From Diplolepis rosae (Eukaryota; Arthropoda; Insecta; Hymenoptera; Diplolepididae), in assembly GCA_030998225.1 (NCBI GenBank), contig JAPYXD010000742.1:2604001-2668000 (forward strand): 64,000 nucleotides of DNA. The letters are read 5' to 3'. This document shows positions 1-11,075 of the stretch, piece by piece. The number at the start of each line of letters is the position of its first letter. Position 1 is the stretch's first letter. A program made the translations under genes and the position numbers. Under the pieces are notes generated by a model. The model did not search any database. It was not told the DNA's origin and saw nothing but the letters and a program-made list of their open reading frames with translations.

Positions 1-222
1 TTATAAAAATTCTTATACTCCTAAGAAGTCGCGCATTATCTTGCTACTCTTTTCAGGTCGGACTTCGTTCAACTTGCGTATTACGCGGCTATTTATGTAT
101 TTATATCAGTACTGACGTCCACAGAACTCGCGCATTACTTGGCCTTCTTACTTAGAATCAGAGTCCGAAGTGCTCGCGCATTACTTGGCCTCTTTATCCA
201 GGTCAGAGTCTAAGGATGCTAC
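1..222 (+). repeat. Partial satellite unit at left edge
   Basis: The window opens inside the AT-rich subrepeat (TTATAAAAATTCTTATACTC). The first full junction motif is at 223. The part present is an ordinary G-family unit (GAAGTCGCGC, TCGGACTTCG) whose third subrepeat is of the TTAGAATCAGAGTC type. Confidence 0.95.
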
Positions 223-1213
223 GTGTTAATTATTATCTATTGGCCACTTTATAAAAATTCTTATACTCCTAAGAATTCATGCATTACTTGGCCACTCTTT
301 TCAGGTCAGCCTTCGTTCAGCCTGCGTATTACGCGACTCTTTTTGTATTTATATCAGTCCCAACGTCCAGTGAACTCGCGGATTACTTGGCAACATAACT
401 TTATGTCTGAGTCCGAAGAGGTCGCGCATTACTTGGCCGCTTTATTCATGTCAGAGTCTGAGGAATCAACGTGTTAATTATTATCTATTGGCCACTTTAT
501 AAAAATTCTTATACTCCTAAGAAGTCGCGCATTATCTTGCCACTCTTTTCAGGTTGGACTTCGTTAAACTTGCGTATAACGCGACTCTTTTTGTATTTAT
601 ATCAGTCCCGACGTCCATTGAACTCGCGCATTACTTGGCCACCTTACTTAAAATCAGAGTCTGAATTGCTCGCGCATTACTTGGCCGCTTTATCCAGGTC
701 AGAGTCCAAGGAGCCTAAGTGTTAATTATTATCTATTGGCCACTTTATAAAATTCTTAGACTCCTAAGAATTGGCGCATTACTCGGCCACTCTTTTCAAG
801 TCAAGCTTTGTTCAACTCGCGTATTACGCGGCTATTTATGTATTTATATCAGTCCTGACGTCCATTGAACTCGCGCATTACTTGGCAACATAACTTTAAG
901 TCTGACTCCGAAGAACTCGCGCATTACTTGGCCGCTTTATTCAGGTCTGAGTCTAAGGATCCTACGTGTTAATTATTATCTATTGGCCACTTTATAAAAA
1001 TTCTTATACTCCTATGAAGTCGCGCATTATCTTGACACACTTTTCAGGTCAAACTTTGTTCAAATCGCGTATTACGCCGCAATTTTAGTATTTATATCAG
1101 TCCTGACGTCCAGTGAACTCGTGCATTACATGGCCACCTTATTTAGAATCAGATTCCGAAGTGCTCGCGCATTACATGGCCGCTTTATTCAGTTCAGAGT
1201 CTAAGGAGTCTAC

Positions 1214-1411
1214 GTGTTAATTATTATCTATTGGCCACTTTATAAAAATTCTTATACTCCTAAGAATTCGCGCATTACTTGGTCACTCTTCTCAGCTCAG
1301 ACTTTGTTCAAATCGCGTCTTACGCCGCAATTTTGTATTAATATCAGTCCTGACGTCCATTGAACTCGCGCATTACGCCGCTTTATTCAGGTCAGAGTCT
1401 AAGGAATCTAC
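1214..1411 (+). repeat. Short unit, 198 bp, subrepeats 3 and 4 fused
   Basis: Interval to the next junction is 198 bp, 50 bp short. The text passes from GAACTCGCGCATTAC directly to GCCGCTTTATTCAGG, so the end of subrepeat 3 and the start of subrepeat 4 are missing. The break lies in the shared CGCGCATTAC core, as expected for slippage or unequal exchange between neighbouring subrepeats. Confidence 0.92.
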
Positions 1412-1659
1412 GTTGTTATTATTAACTATTGGCCACTTTATAAAAATTCTTATACTCCTAAGAAGTCGCGCATTATCTTGCTACCCTTTTCTGGTCGGAC
1501 TTCGTTCAACTTGCGTAAGCCGCGGCTAGTTTTGTACTTATTTCATTCCTGTAGTCCATCGTACTCGCGCATTTCTGGGCAACATTACTATTAGTCAGAG
1601 TCCGAAGAACTCGCGCATTACTTGGCCGCTTTATTCAGGTCAGAGTCTAAGGAATCTAC

Positions 1660-1909
1660 GTGGTAATTATTATCTATTGGACACTTTATAAAAATTCTTA
1701 TACTCCTAAGAAGTCGCGCATTATCTTGAAATTCTTTTCAGGTCGGACTTCGTTCAACTTGCGTATTACGCGGCTATTTTTGTATTTATATCAGTCCTGA
1801 CGTCCAGTGAACTCGCGCATTACATGGCCAACTTAACTTTAGAATCAGCGTCCGAAGTGCTCGCGCATTACTTGGCCTCTTTATCCAGGTCAGAGTGCAA
1901 GGATTCTAC
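1660..1909 (+). repeat. Unit with hybrid subrepeat 3 (A/B junction)
   Basis: Subrepeat 3 reads CCAACTTAACTTTAGAATCA. It begins like form B (AACTTAACTTTA) and ends like form A (TAGAATCAG), and the unit is 2 bp longer than normal. It looks like a crossover or conversion joint inside a 46-bp subrepeat. The body is otherwise K-like (TTGAAATTC, ACATGGCC) and it precedes an L-unit run. Confidence 0.75.
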
Positions 1910-2498
1910 GTGTTAATTATTATTTTTTGGCCACTTTATTAAAAAATTCTTATACTCCTAAGAATTCGCGCACTACTTGGCCATTCTTTTCAGGTCAGAC
2001 TTTGTTCAACTCGCGTATTACGCTGCTATTTAGTTATTTATATCAGTTCTGACGTCCATTGAACTCGCGAATTACTTGGCCACCTTATTTAGAATCAGAG
2101 TCCGAAGTGCTCGCGCATTACTTGGCCTCTTTATCCAGGTCAGAGTCCAAGGATCCTACGTGTTAATTAATATTTTTTGGCCACTTTATTAAAAAAATTC
2201 TTAGACTCCTAAGAATTGGCGCATTACTCGGCCACTCTTTTCAAGTCAGCTTTGTACAACTCGCGTATTACGCTGCTATTTATGTATTTATATCAGTCCC
2301 GACGTACATTGAACTCGCGCATTACTCGGCCACCTTACTTAAAATCAGAGTCCGAAGAACTCGCACATTACTTGGCCGCTTTATTCAGGTCAGAGTCCAA
2401 GGATCCTACGTGTTAATTAATATTTGTGGCCACTTTATTAAAAAATTCTTATACTCCTGAGAATTCGCTCATTACTTGGCCACTCTTTTCAGGTCAAA

Positions 2499-2515
2499 CT
2501 TCGTTCAACTCGCGT
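2499..2515 (+). other. CENP-B-box-like 17-mer (example)
   Basis: The text CTTCGTTCAACTCGCGT fits the known CENP-B core NTTCGNNNNANNCGGGN at 8 of 9 fixed positions; the mismatch is C for G in the CGGG part. It appears only in units that combine TTCG with CTCGCG, for example also in the units at 7346, 10826 and 18973-type L-derived bodies. G units (CTTGCG) and N units (TTTG) match at only 7. It may be chance: about 5% of random 248-bp units would contain a one-mismatch match on either strand. Confidence 0.3.
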
Positions 2516-2523
2516 ATTACGCG
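2511..2523. repeat. Perfect 13-bp inverted repeat in subrepeat 2 (example)
   Basis: CGCGTATTACGCG has 6-bp arms (CGCGTA and TACGCG) around a central T. It recurs in the many units with CTCGCG followed by TATTACGCGG. Units with TTGCGTATTACGCGG keep 5-bp arms, and variants with ACGCTGC, ACGCCGC or AAGCGGC lose more. It overlaps the CENP-B-like text by 5 bp. Confidence 0.75.
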
Positions 2524-3154
2524 GCTATTTATGTATTTATATCAGTTCTGACGTCCAGTGAACTCGTGCATTACATGGCCACCTTATTTAGAATCAGAGT
2601 CCGAAGTGCTCGCGCATTACTTGGCCGCTTTATTCAGGTCAGAGTCTGATGAATCTACGTGTTAATTATTATCTATTGGCCACTTTATAAAAATTCTTAT
2701 ACTCCTAAGAAGTCGCGCACTATCTTGCTACTCTTTTCAGGTCGGACTTCGTTCAACTTGCGTATTACGCGGCTATTTATGTATTTATATCAGTTCTGAC
2801 GTCCATTGAACTCGCGCATTACTTGGACACCTTACTTAAAATCAGAGTCTGAAGTGCTCGCGCATTACTTGGCCTCTTTATCCAGGTCAGAGTCCAAGGA
2901 GCCTAAGTGTTAATTATTATCTATTGGCCACTTTATAAAAATTCTTATACTCCTTAGAATTCGCGCATTACTTGGCCACTCTTTTCAGGTCGGACTTAGT
3001 TCATCTTGAGTATTACGCGGCTATTTATGTATTTATATCAGTCCTGACGTCCATTGAACTCGCGCATTACTTGGCCACCTTATTTAGAATCAGAGTCCGA
3101 AGTGCTCGCGCATTACTTGGCTTCTTTATTCAGGTCAGAGTCTAAGGATCCTAC

Positions 3155-3371
3155 GTGTTAATTATTATCTATTGGCCACTTTATAAAAATTCTTATACTA
3201 CTAAGAATTCGCGCATTACTTGGCCACTCTTTTCAGGTCAAACTTTGTTCAACTCGCGTATTACGCTGCTATTTATGTATTTATATCAGTTCTGACGTCC
3301 AATGAATCAGAGTCTAAAGTGCTCGCCCATTACTTGGCCGCTTTATTCAGGTCAGAGTCTGATGAATCTAC
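3155..3371 (+). repeat. Short unit, 217 bp, deletion in subrepeat 3
   Basis: Interval 217 bp. The text goes from CGTCCAATGAATCAGAGTCT straight into AAAGTGCTCGCC, so 31 bp containing the CGCG core of subrepeat 3 are gone. Unlike the other short units, this is not a whole-subrepeat loss. It may be a deletion between short AA or TCA matches. Confidence 0.9.
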
Positions 3372-3622
3372 GTGTTAATTATTATCTATTGGCCACTTTA
3401 TAAAAATTCTTATACTCCTAAGAATTCGCGCATTACTTGGCCACTCTTTTCAGGTCGGACTTAGTTCATCTTGAGTATTACGCGGCTATTTATGTATTTA
3501 TATCAGTTCTGACGTCCAATGAACTCGCGCATTACTTGGACACCTTACTTAAAATCAGAGTCTGAAGTGCTCGCGCATTACTTGGCCGCTTTATTCAGGT
3601 CAGAGTCTAAGTATCCTACGTG

Positions 3623-3670
3623 TTAATTATTATCTATTGGCCACTTTATAAAAATTCTTATACTCCAAAG
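3623..3670 (+). repeat. Subrepeat 5 (AT-rich, most diverged)
   Basis: It contains TTATTATCTATTGGCCACTT followed by TATAAAAATTC. It matches the other subrepeats in the ATT..TTGGCCACT core but has lost the CGCG motif. It is the part replaced in L-family units by TTTTTTGGCCAC plus a longer A-run. It holds an inverted CCAAT (ATTGG) about 10 bp before TATAAAA. Confidence 0.8.
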
Positions 3671-3715
3671 AATTCGCGCATTACTTGGCCACTCTTTTCA
3701 GGTCAAACTTTGTTC
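3671..3715 (+). repeat. Subrepeat 1
   Basis: It starts AATTCGCGCATTACTTGGCC and continues ACTCTTTTCAGGTCAAAC. Its tail TTCAGGTCA matches subrepeat 4. It is the main site of the N versus G haplotype differences. Confidence 0.88.
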
Positions 3716-3769
3716 AACTCGCGTATTACGCTGCTATTTATGTATTTATATCAGTTCTGACGTCCATTG
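3716..3769 (+). repeat. Subrepeat 2
   Basis: It starts AACTCGCGTATTACGCTGC and continues TATTTATGTATTTATATCAG. Its core is changed from CATTACTTGG to TATTACGCGG or TATTACGCTG, which in many units creates a perfect 13-bp inverted repeat. It ends with the GACGTC palindrome. Confidence 0.85.
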
Positions 3770-3815
3770 AACTCGCGCATTACTTGGCCACCTTACTTAA
3801 AATCAGAGTCCGAAG
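3770..3815 (+). repeat. Subrepeat 3
   Basis: It starts AACTCGCGCATTACTTGGCC and continues ACCTTACTTAAAATCAGAGT. It exists in two main forms across the array: form A (CCACCTTA with AATCAGAGTC) and form B (CAACATAACTTTAAGTCTGA). Both are equal in length. It is the subrepeat most often lost or gained. Confidence 0.88.
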
Positions 3816-3870
3816 TGCTCGCGCATTACTTGGCCGCTTTATTCAGGTCAGAGTCTGATGAATCTACGTG
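3816..3870 (+). repeat. Subrepeat 4
   Basis: It starts TGCTCGCGCATTACTTGGCC and continues GCTTTATTCAGGTCAGAGTC, ending at the junction TACGTGT. Its first 45 bp are close to subrepeat 3, and the two recombine with each other in the length-variant units. Confidence 0.88.
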
Positions 3871-5106
3871 TTAATTATTATCTATTGGCCACTTTATAAA
3901 AATTCTTATACTCCAAAGAATTCGCGCATTATCTTGACACTCTTTTCAGGTCAAACTTCGTACAACTTGCGTATTACGCGGCTATTTATGTGTTTATATC
4001 AGTTCTGACGTCCATTGAACTCGCGAATTACTTGGCCACCTTATTTAGAATCAGAGTCCGAAGTGCTCGCGCATTACTTGGCCTCTTTATCCAGGTCAGA
4101 GTCTAAGGATCCTACGTGTTAATTATTATCTATTGGCCACTTTATAAAAATTCTTATACTCCTAAGAATTGGCGCATTACTTGGCCACTCTTTTCAGGTC
4201 AAACTTTGTTCAACTCGCGTATTACGCTGCTATTTATGTATTTATATCAGTTCTGACGTCCATTGAACTCGCGCATTACTTGGCAACATAACTTTAAGTC
4301 TGACTCCGAAGAACTCGCGCATTACTTGGCCGCTTTATTCAGGTCTGAGTCTAAGGATCCTACGTGTTAATTATTATCTATTGGCCACTTTATAAAAATT
4401 CTTATACTCCTAAGAATTCGCGCATTACTTGGCCACTCTTTTCAGCTCAGACTTCGTTCAAATCGCGTATTACAGCGCAATTTTGTATTTATATCAGTCC
4501 TGACGTCCAGTGAACTCGCGAATTACTTGGCCTTCTTACTTAGAATCAGAGTCCGAAGTGCTCGCGCATTACTTGGCCTCTTTATCTAGGTCAGAGTCCA
4601 GGGATCCTACGTGTTAATTATTATCTATTGGCCACTTTATAAAAATTCTTATACTCCTAAGAATTCACGCATTACTTGGCCATTCTTTTCAGGTCAGCCT
4701 TCGTTCAGCCTGCGTATTACGCGACTCTTTTTGTATTTATATCAGTCCCAACGTCCATTGAACTCGCGCATTACTTGGCAACATAACTTTAAGTCTGAGT
4801 CCGAAGAGGTCGCGCATTAATTGGCCGCTTTATTCAGGTCTGAGTCTAAGGATCCTACGTGTTAATTATTATCTATTGGCCACTTTATAAAAATTCTTAT
4901 ACTCCTAAGAAGTCGCGCATTATCTTGCCACTCTTTTCAGGTTGGACTTCGTTAAACTTGCGTATTAAGCGGCTATTTATGTATTTATATCAGTTCTGAC
5001 GTCCATTGAACTCGCGCATTACTTGGCAACATAACTTTAAGTCTGAATCCGAAGTGCTCGCGCATTACTTGGCCGCTTTATTCAGGTCAGAGTCTGATGT
5101 ATCTAC

Positions 5107-7595
5107 GTGTTAATTATTATCTATTGGCCACTTTATAAAAATTCTTATACTCCTAAGAAGTCGCGCATTATCTTGCCACTCTTTTCAGGTTGGACTTCGT
5201 TCAACTTGCGTATAACGCGACTCTTTTTGTATTTATATCGGTCCTGAAGTCCATTGAACTCGCGCATTACTTGGCAACATAACTTTAAGTCTGAATCCGA
5301 AGTGCTCGCGCATTACTTGGCCGCTTTATTCAGGTCAGAGTGTGATGAATCTACGTGTTAATTATTATCTATTGGCCACTTTATAAAAATTCTTATACTC
5401 CTAAGAAGTCGCGCATTACTTGGCCACTCTTTTCAGGTCAAACTTTTTTCAAATCGCGTATTACGCCGCAATTTTGTATTTATATCAGTACCAACGTCCA
5501 TTGAACTCGCGCATTACTTGGGAACATAAATTTAAGTCTGAGTCCGAAGTGCTCGCGCATTACTTGGCTTCTTTATTCAGTTCAGAGTCTAAGGAATCTA
5601 CGTTTTAATTGTTATCTATTGGCCACTTTATAAAAATTCTTATACTCCTAAGAAGTCGCGCATTATCATGACACTCTTTTCAGGTCGGACTTCGTTCAAC
5701 TTGCGTATTACGCGGCTATTTTTGTATTTATATCAGTCCTGACGTCCAGTGAACTCGCGCCTTACATGGCCACCTTATTTGGAATCAGAGTCCGAAGTGC
5801 TCGCGCATTACTTGGCCTCTTTATCCAGGTCAGAGTCCAAGGATCCTACGTGTTAATTGATATTTTTTGGCCACTTTATTAAAAAAATTCTTAGACTCCT
5901 AAGAATTGGCGCATTACTCGGCCACTCTTTTCAAGTCAGCTTTGTTCAACTCGCGTATTACGCTGCTATTTATGTATTTATATCAGTCCCGACGTACATT
6001 GAACTCGCGCATAACTCGGCCACCTTACTTAAAATCAGAGTCCGAAGAACTCGCCCATTACTTGGCCGCTTTATTCAGGTCAGAGTCCAGGGATCCTACG
6101 TGTTAATTAATATTTTTTGGCCACTTTATTAATAAATTCTTATACTCCTGAGAATTCGCTCATTACTTGGCCACTCTTTTCAGGTCAAACTTCGTTCAAC
6201 TCGCGTATTACGCGGCTATTTATGTATTTATATCAGTTCTGACGTCCAGTGAACTCGTGCATTACATGGCCACCTTACTTAAAATCAGAGTCCGAAGAAC
6301 TCGACCATTACTTGGCCGCTTTATTCAGGTCAGCGTCTGATGAATCTACGTGTTAATTATTATCTATGGGCCACTTTATAAAAATTCTTATACTCCTAAG
6401 AAGTCGCGCACTATCTTGCTACTCTTTTCAGGTCGGACTTCGTTCAACTTGCGTCTTACGCGGCTATTTATGTATTTATATCGGTCCTGAAGTCCATTGA
6501 ACTCGCGCATTACTTGGCAACATAACTTTAAGTCTGAATCCGAAGTGCTCGCGCATTACTTGGCCGCTTTATTCAGGTCAGAGTGTGATGAATCTACGTG
6601 TTAATTATTATCTATTGGCCACTTTATAAAAATTCTTATACTCCTAAGAAGTCGCGCATTACTTGGCCACTCTTTTCAGGTCAAACTTTTTTCAAATCGC
6701 GTATTACGCCGCAATTTTGTATTTATATCAGTACCAACGTCCATTGAACTCGCGCATTACTTGGCAACATAACTTTAAGTCTGAGTCCGAAGAGCTCGCG
6801 CATTACGTGGCCTCTTTATCCAGGTCAGAGTCTAAGGAATCTACGTGTTAATTATTATTTTTTGGCCACTTTATTAAAAAATTCTTAACTCTCCTAAGAA
6901 TTCGCGCATTACTTGGCCATTCTTTTCAGTTCAAACTTTGTTCAACTCCCGTATTACTCGGCTATTTATTTATTTATATCAGTTCTGACGTCCATTGAAC
7001 TCGCGCATTACTTGGCCACCTTATTTAGAATCAGAGTCCGAAGTGCTCGCGCATTACTTGGCCTCTTTATCCAGGTCAGAGTCCAAGGATCCTACGTGTT
7101 AATTGATATTTTTTGGCCACTTTATTAAAAAAATTCTTAGACTCCTAAGAATTGGCGCATTACTCGGCCACTCTTTTCAAGTCAGCTTTGTTCAACTCGC
7201 GTATTACGCGTCTATTTATGTATTTATATCAGTCCCGACGTCCATTGAACTCGCGCATTACTCGGCCACCTTACTTAAAATCAGAGTCTGAAGTGCTCGC
7301 GCATTACTTGGCCTCTTTATCCAGGTCAGAGTCCAAGGATCCTACGTGTTAATTAATATTTTTTGGCCACTTTATTAATAAATTCTTATACTCCTGAGAA
7401 TTCGCTCATTACTTGGCCACTCTTTTCAGGTCAAACTTCGTTCAACTCGCGTATTACGCGGCTATTTATGTATTTATATCAGTTCTGACGTCCAGTGAAC
7501 TCGTGCATTACATGGCCACCTTATTTAGAATCAGAGTCCGAAGTGCTCGCGCATTACTTGGCCGCTTTATTCAGGTCAGAGTCTGATGAATCTAC
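5107..7595 (+). repeat. Five-unit tandem duplication (about 1.24 kb period)
   Basis: Units at 5107, 5355, 5850 and 6100 have close partners at 6350, 6598, 7096 and 7346 (offsets 1243-1246). Shared rare markers include TCGGTCCTGAAGTCC, CAAACTTTTTTCAAATCGC with AGTACCAACG, TTGATATTTTTTGGCC and TTATTAATAAATTC. The third positions differ: 5602 is a K-type unit and 6845 an L-type unit, so one copy was altered after or during duplication. The units at 10576-11570 resemble 5850-6844 at an offset of 4726 bp, again 19 units. Confidence 0.8.
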
Positions 7596-9576
7596 GTGTT
7601 AATTATTATCTATTGGCCACTTTATAAAAATTCTTATACTCCTTAGAATTCGCGCATTACTTGGCCACTCTTTTCAGGTCGGACTTAGTTCATCTTGAGT
7701 ATTACGCGGCTATTTATGTATTTATATCAGTCCTGACGTCCATTGAACTCGCGCATTACTTGGCAACATAACTTTAAGTCTGAGTCCGAAGTGCTCGCGC
7801 ATTACTTGGCTTCTTTATTCAGGTCAGAGTCTGATGAATCTACGTGTTAATTATTATCTATTGGCCACTTTATAAAAATTCTTATACTCCTAAGAATTCG
7901 CGCATTACTTGGCCACTCTTTTCAGGTCAAACTTTGTTCAACTCGCGTATTACGCCGCAATTTTGTATTTATATCAGTACCAACGTCCATTGAACTCGCG
8001 CATTACTTGGCAACATAACTTTAAGTCTGAGTCCGAAGAGCTCGCGCATTACTTGGCCGCTTTATTCATGTCAGAGTCTAAGGATCCTACGTGTTAATTA
8101 TTATCTATTGGCCACTTTATAAAAATTCTTATACTCCTAAGAAGTCGCGCATTATCTTGCCACTCTTTTCAGGTTGGACTTCGTTAAACTTGCGTATTAA
8201 GCGGCTATTTATGTATTTATATCAGTTCTGACGTCCAGTGAACTAGCGCATTACTTGGCCTTCTTATTTAGAATCAGAGTCTGAAGTGCTCGCGCATTAC
8301 TTGTCCGCTTTATTCAGGTCTGAGTCTAAGGATCCTGCGTGTTAATTATTATCTATTGGCCACTTTATAAAAATTCTTATACTCCTTAGAATTCGCGCAT
8401 TACTTGGCCACTCTTTTCAGGAAGGACTTCGTTCAACTTGAGTATTACGCGGCTATTTATGTATTTATATCAGTCCTGACGTCCATTGAACTCGCGCATT
8501 ACTTGGCCATCATAACTTTCAGTCTGAGTCCGAAGTGCTCGCGCATTACTTGGCCGCTTTATTCATGTCAGAGTCTGAGGAATCTACGTGTTAACTATTA
8601 TCTATTGGCCACTTTATAAAAATTCTTATACTCCTAAGAATTCGCGCATTACTTGGCCACTCTTTTCAGGTCAAACTTTTTTCAAATCGCGTATTACGCC
8701 GCAATTTTGTATTTATATCAGTCCAACGTCCAGTGAACTCGCGCATTACTTGGCAACATAACTTTATGTCTGAGTCCGAAGAGGTCGCGCATTACTTGGC
8801 CGCTTTATTCATGTCAGAGTCTAATGAATCTACGTGTTAATTATTATCTATTGGCCACTTTATAAAAATTCTTATACTCCTAAGATGTCGCGCATTATCT
8901 TGCCACTCTTTTCAGGTTGGACTTCGTTCAACTTGCGTATTAAGCGGCTATTTATGTATTTATATCAGTTCTGACGTCCAGTGAACTCGCGAATTACTTG
9001 GCCTTCTTACTTAGAATCAGAGTCCGAAGTGCTAGCGCATTACTAGGCTGCTTTATTCAGGTCTGAGTCTAAGGATCCTACGTGTTAATTATTATCTATC
9101 GGCCACTTTATAAAAATTCTTATACTCCTAAGAATTCGCGCATTACTTGGCCACTCTTTTCAGCTCAGACTTCGTTCAAATCGCGTATTACAGCGCAATT
9201 TTGTATTTATATCAGTCCTGACGTCCATTGAAATCGCGCATTACTTGGCAACATAACTTTCAGTCTGAGTCCGAAGTGCTCGCGCATTACTTGGCTTCTT
9301 TATTCAGTTCAGAGTCTAAGGAGTCTACGTGTTAATTATTATCTATTGGCCACTTTATAAAAATTCTTATACTCCTAAGAAGTCGCACATTATCTTGCTA
9401 CTCTTTTCAGGTCGGACTTCGTTCAATTTGCGTATTACGCGGCTATTTATGTATTTATATCAGTTCTGATATCCATTGAACTCGCGCATTAATTGGCAAC
9501 ATAAATTTCAGTCTTAGTCCGAAGAACTCGCGCATTACTTGGCGGCTTTATTCAGGTCAGAGTCTAAGGAATCTAC

Positions 9577-11075
9577 GTTGTAATTATTATCTATTGGCCA
9601 CTTTATAAAAATTCTTATACTCCTAAGAAGTCGCGCATTATCATGACACTCTTTTCAGGTCGGACTTCGTTCAACTTGCGTATTACGCGGCTATTTTTGT
9701 ATTTATATCAGTCCTGACGTCCAGTGAACTCGCGCCTTACATGGCCACCTTATTTGGAATCAGAGTCCGAAGTGCTCGCGCATTACTTGGCCTCTTTATC
9801 CAGGTCAGAGTCCAATGATTCTACGTGTTAATTATTATTTTTTGGCCACTTTATTAAAAAATTCTTAACTCTCCTAAGAATTCGCGCATTACTTGGCCAT
9901 TCTTTTCAGTTCAAACTTTGTTCAACTCCCGTATTATTCGGCTATTTATTTATTTATATCAGTTCTGACGTCCATTGAACTCGCGTATTACTTGGCCACC
10001 TTATTTAGAAACAGAGTCCGAAGTGCTCGCGCATTACTTGGCCTCTTTATCCAGGTCAGAGTCCAAGGATCCTACGTGTTAATTGATATTTTTTGGCCAC
10101 TTTATTAAAAAAATTCTTAGACTCCTAAGAATTGGCGCATTACTCGGCCACTCTTTTCAAGTCAGCTTTGTTCAACTCGCGTATTACGCTGCTATTTATG
10201 TATTTATATCAGTCCCGACGTACATTGAACTCGCGCATTACTCGGCCACCTTACTTAAAATCAGAGTCCGAAGAACTCGCCCATTACTTGGCCGCTTTAT
10301 TCAGGTCAGAGTCCAAGGATACTACGTGTTAATTATTATTTTTTGGCCACTTTATTAAAAAATTCTTATACTCCTAAGAATTCGCGCATTACTTGGCCAT
10401 TCTTTTCAGTTCAAACTTTGTTCAACTCCCGTATTACTCGGCTATTTATTTATTTATATCAGTTCTGACGTCCATTGAACTCGCGCATTACTTGGCCACC
10501 TTACTTAGAATCAGAGTCCGAAGTGCTAGCGCATTACTTGGCCTCTTTATCCAGGTCAGAGTCCAAGGATCCTACGTGTTAATTGATATTTTTTGGCCAC
10601 TTTATTAAAAAAATTCTTAGACTCCTAAGAATTGGCGCATTACTCGGCCACTCTTTTCAAGTCAGCTTTGTTCAACTCGCGTATTACGCTGCTATTTATG
10701 TATTTATATCAGTCCCGACGTACATTGAACTCGCGCATAATTCGGCCACCTTACTTAAAATCAGAGTCCGAAGAACTCGCCCATTACTTGGCCGCTTTAT
10801 TCAGGTCAGAGTCCAAGGATCCTACGTGTTAATTAATATTTTTTGGCCACTTTATTAATAAATTCTTATACTCCTGAGAATTCGCTCATTACTTGGCCAC
10901 TCTTTTCAGGTCAAACTTCGTTCAACTCGCGTATTTCGCGGCTATTTATGTATTTATATCAGTTCTGACGTCCAGTGAACTCGTGCATTACATGGCCACC
11001 TTATTTAGAATCAGAGTACGAAGTGCTCGCCCATTACTTGGCCGCTTTATTCAGGTCAGATTCTGATGAATCTAC
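9577..11075 (+). repeat. K-L composite block: one K unit then five L units
   Basis: The unit at 9577 has ATCATGACACTC and CGCCTTACATGGCC. Units at 9825, 10076, 10326, 10576 and 10826 are L type (250-251 bp). 9577-10325 is nearly copied at 19460-20210 (offset about 9884), including the private change TTTAGAAACAGAGTCC. This is the longest L run in the window. Confidence 0.85.

Larger units (their letters stand above)
1910..2658 (+). repeat. Run of three L-family units
   Basis: Units at 1910, 2160 and 2410 carry TATTTTTTGGCCAC or a close variant and TTATTAAAAA in subrepeat 5 and are 249-250 bp long. The second also has GAATTGGCGCATTACTCGG. Runs like this recur at about a dozen places in the window, often after a K unit. 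Confidence 0.85.
3620..3867 (+). repeat. Representative 248-bp satellite unit
   Basis: This unit is chosen as a reference because it has the modal length and few private changes. Aligning on the GGCC or TGC core gives anchors at 3639, 3687, 3732, 3786 and 3832, and 3887 in the next unit. The spacings of 48, 45, 54, 46 and 55 bp sum to 248. The unit is therefore a pentamer of about 50-bp subrepeats. It carries an EcoRI-type GAATTC at the start of subrepeat 1 and a GACGTC palindrome in subrepeat 2, two sites that recur in many units. Confidence 0.93.
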
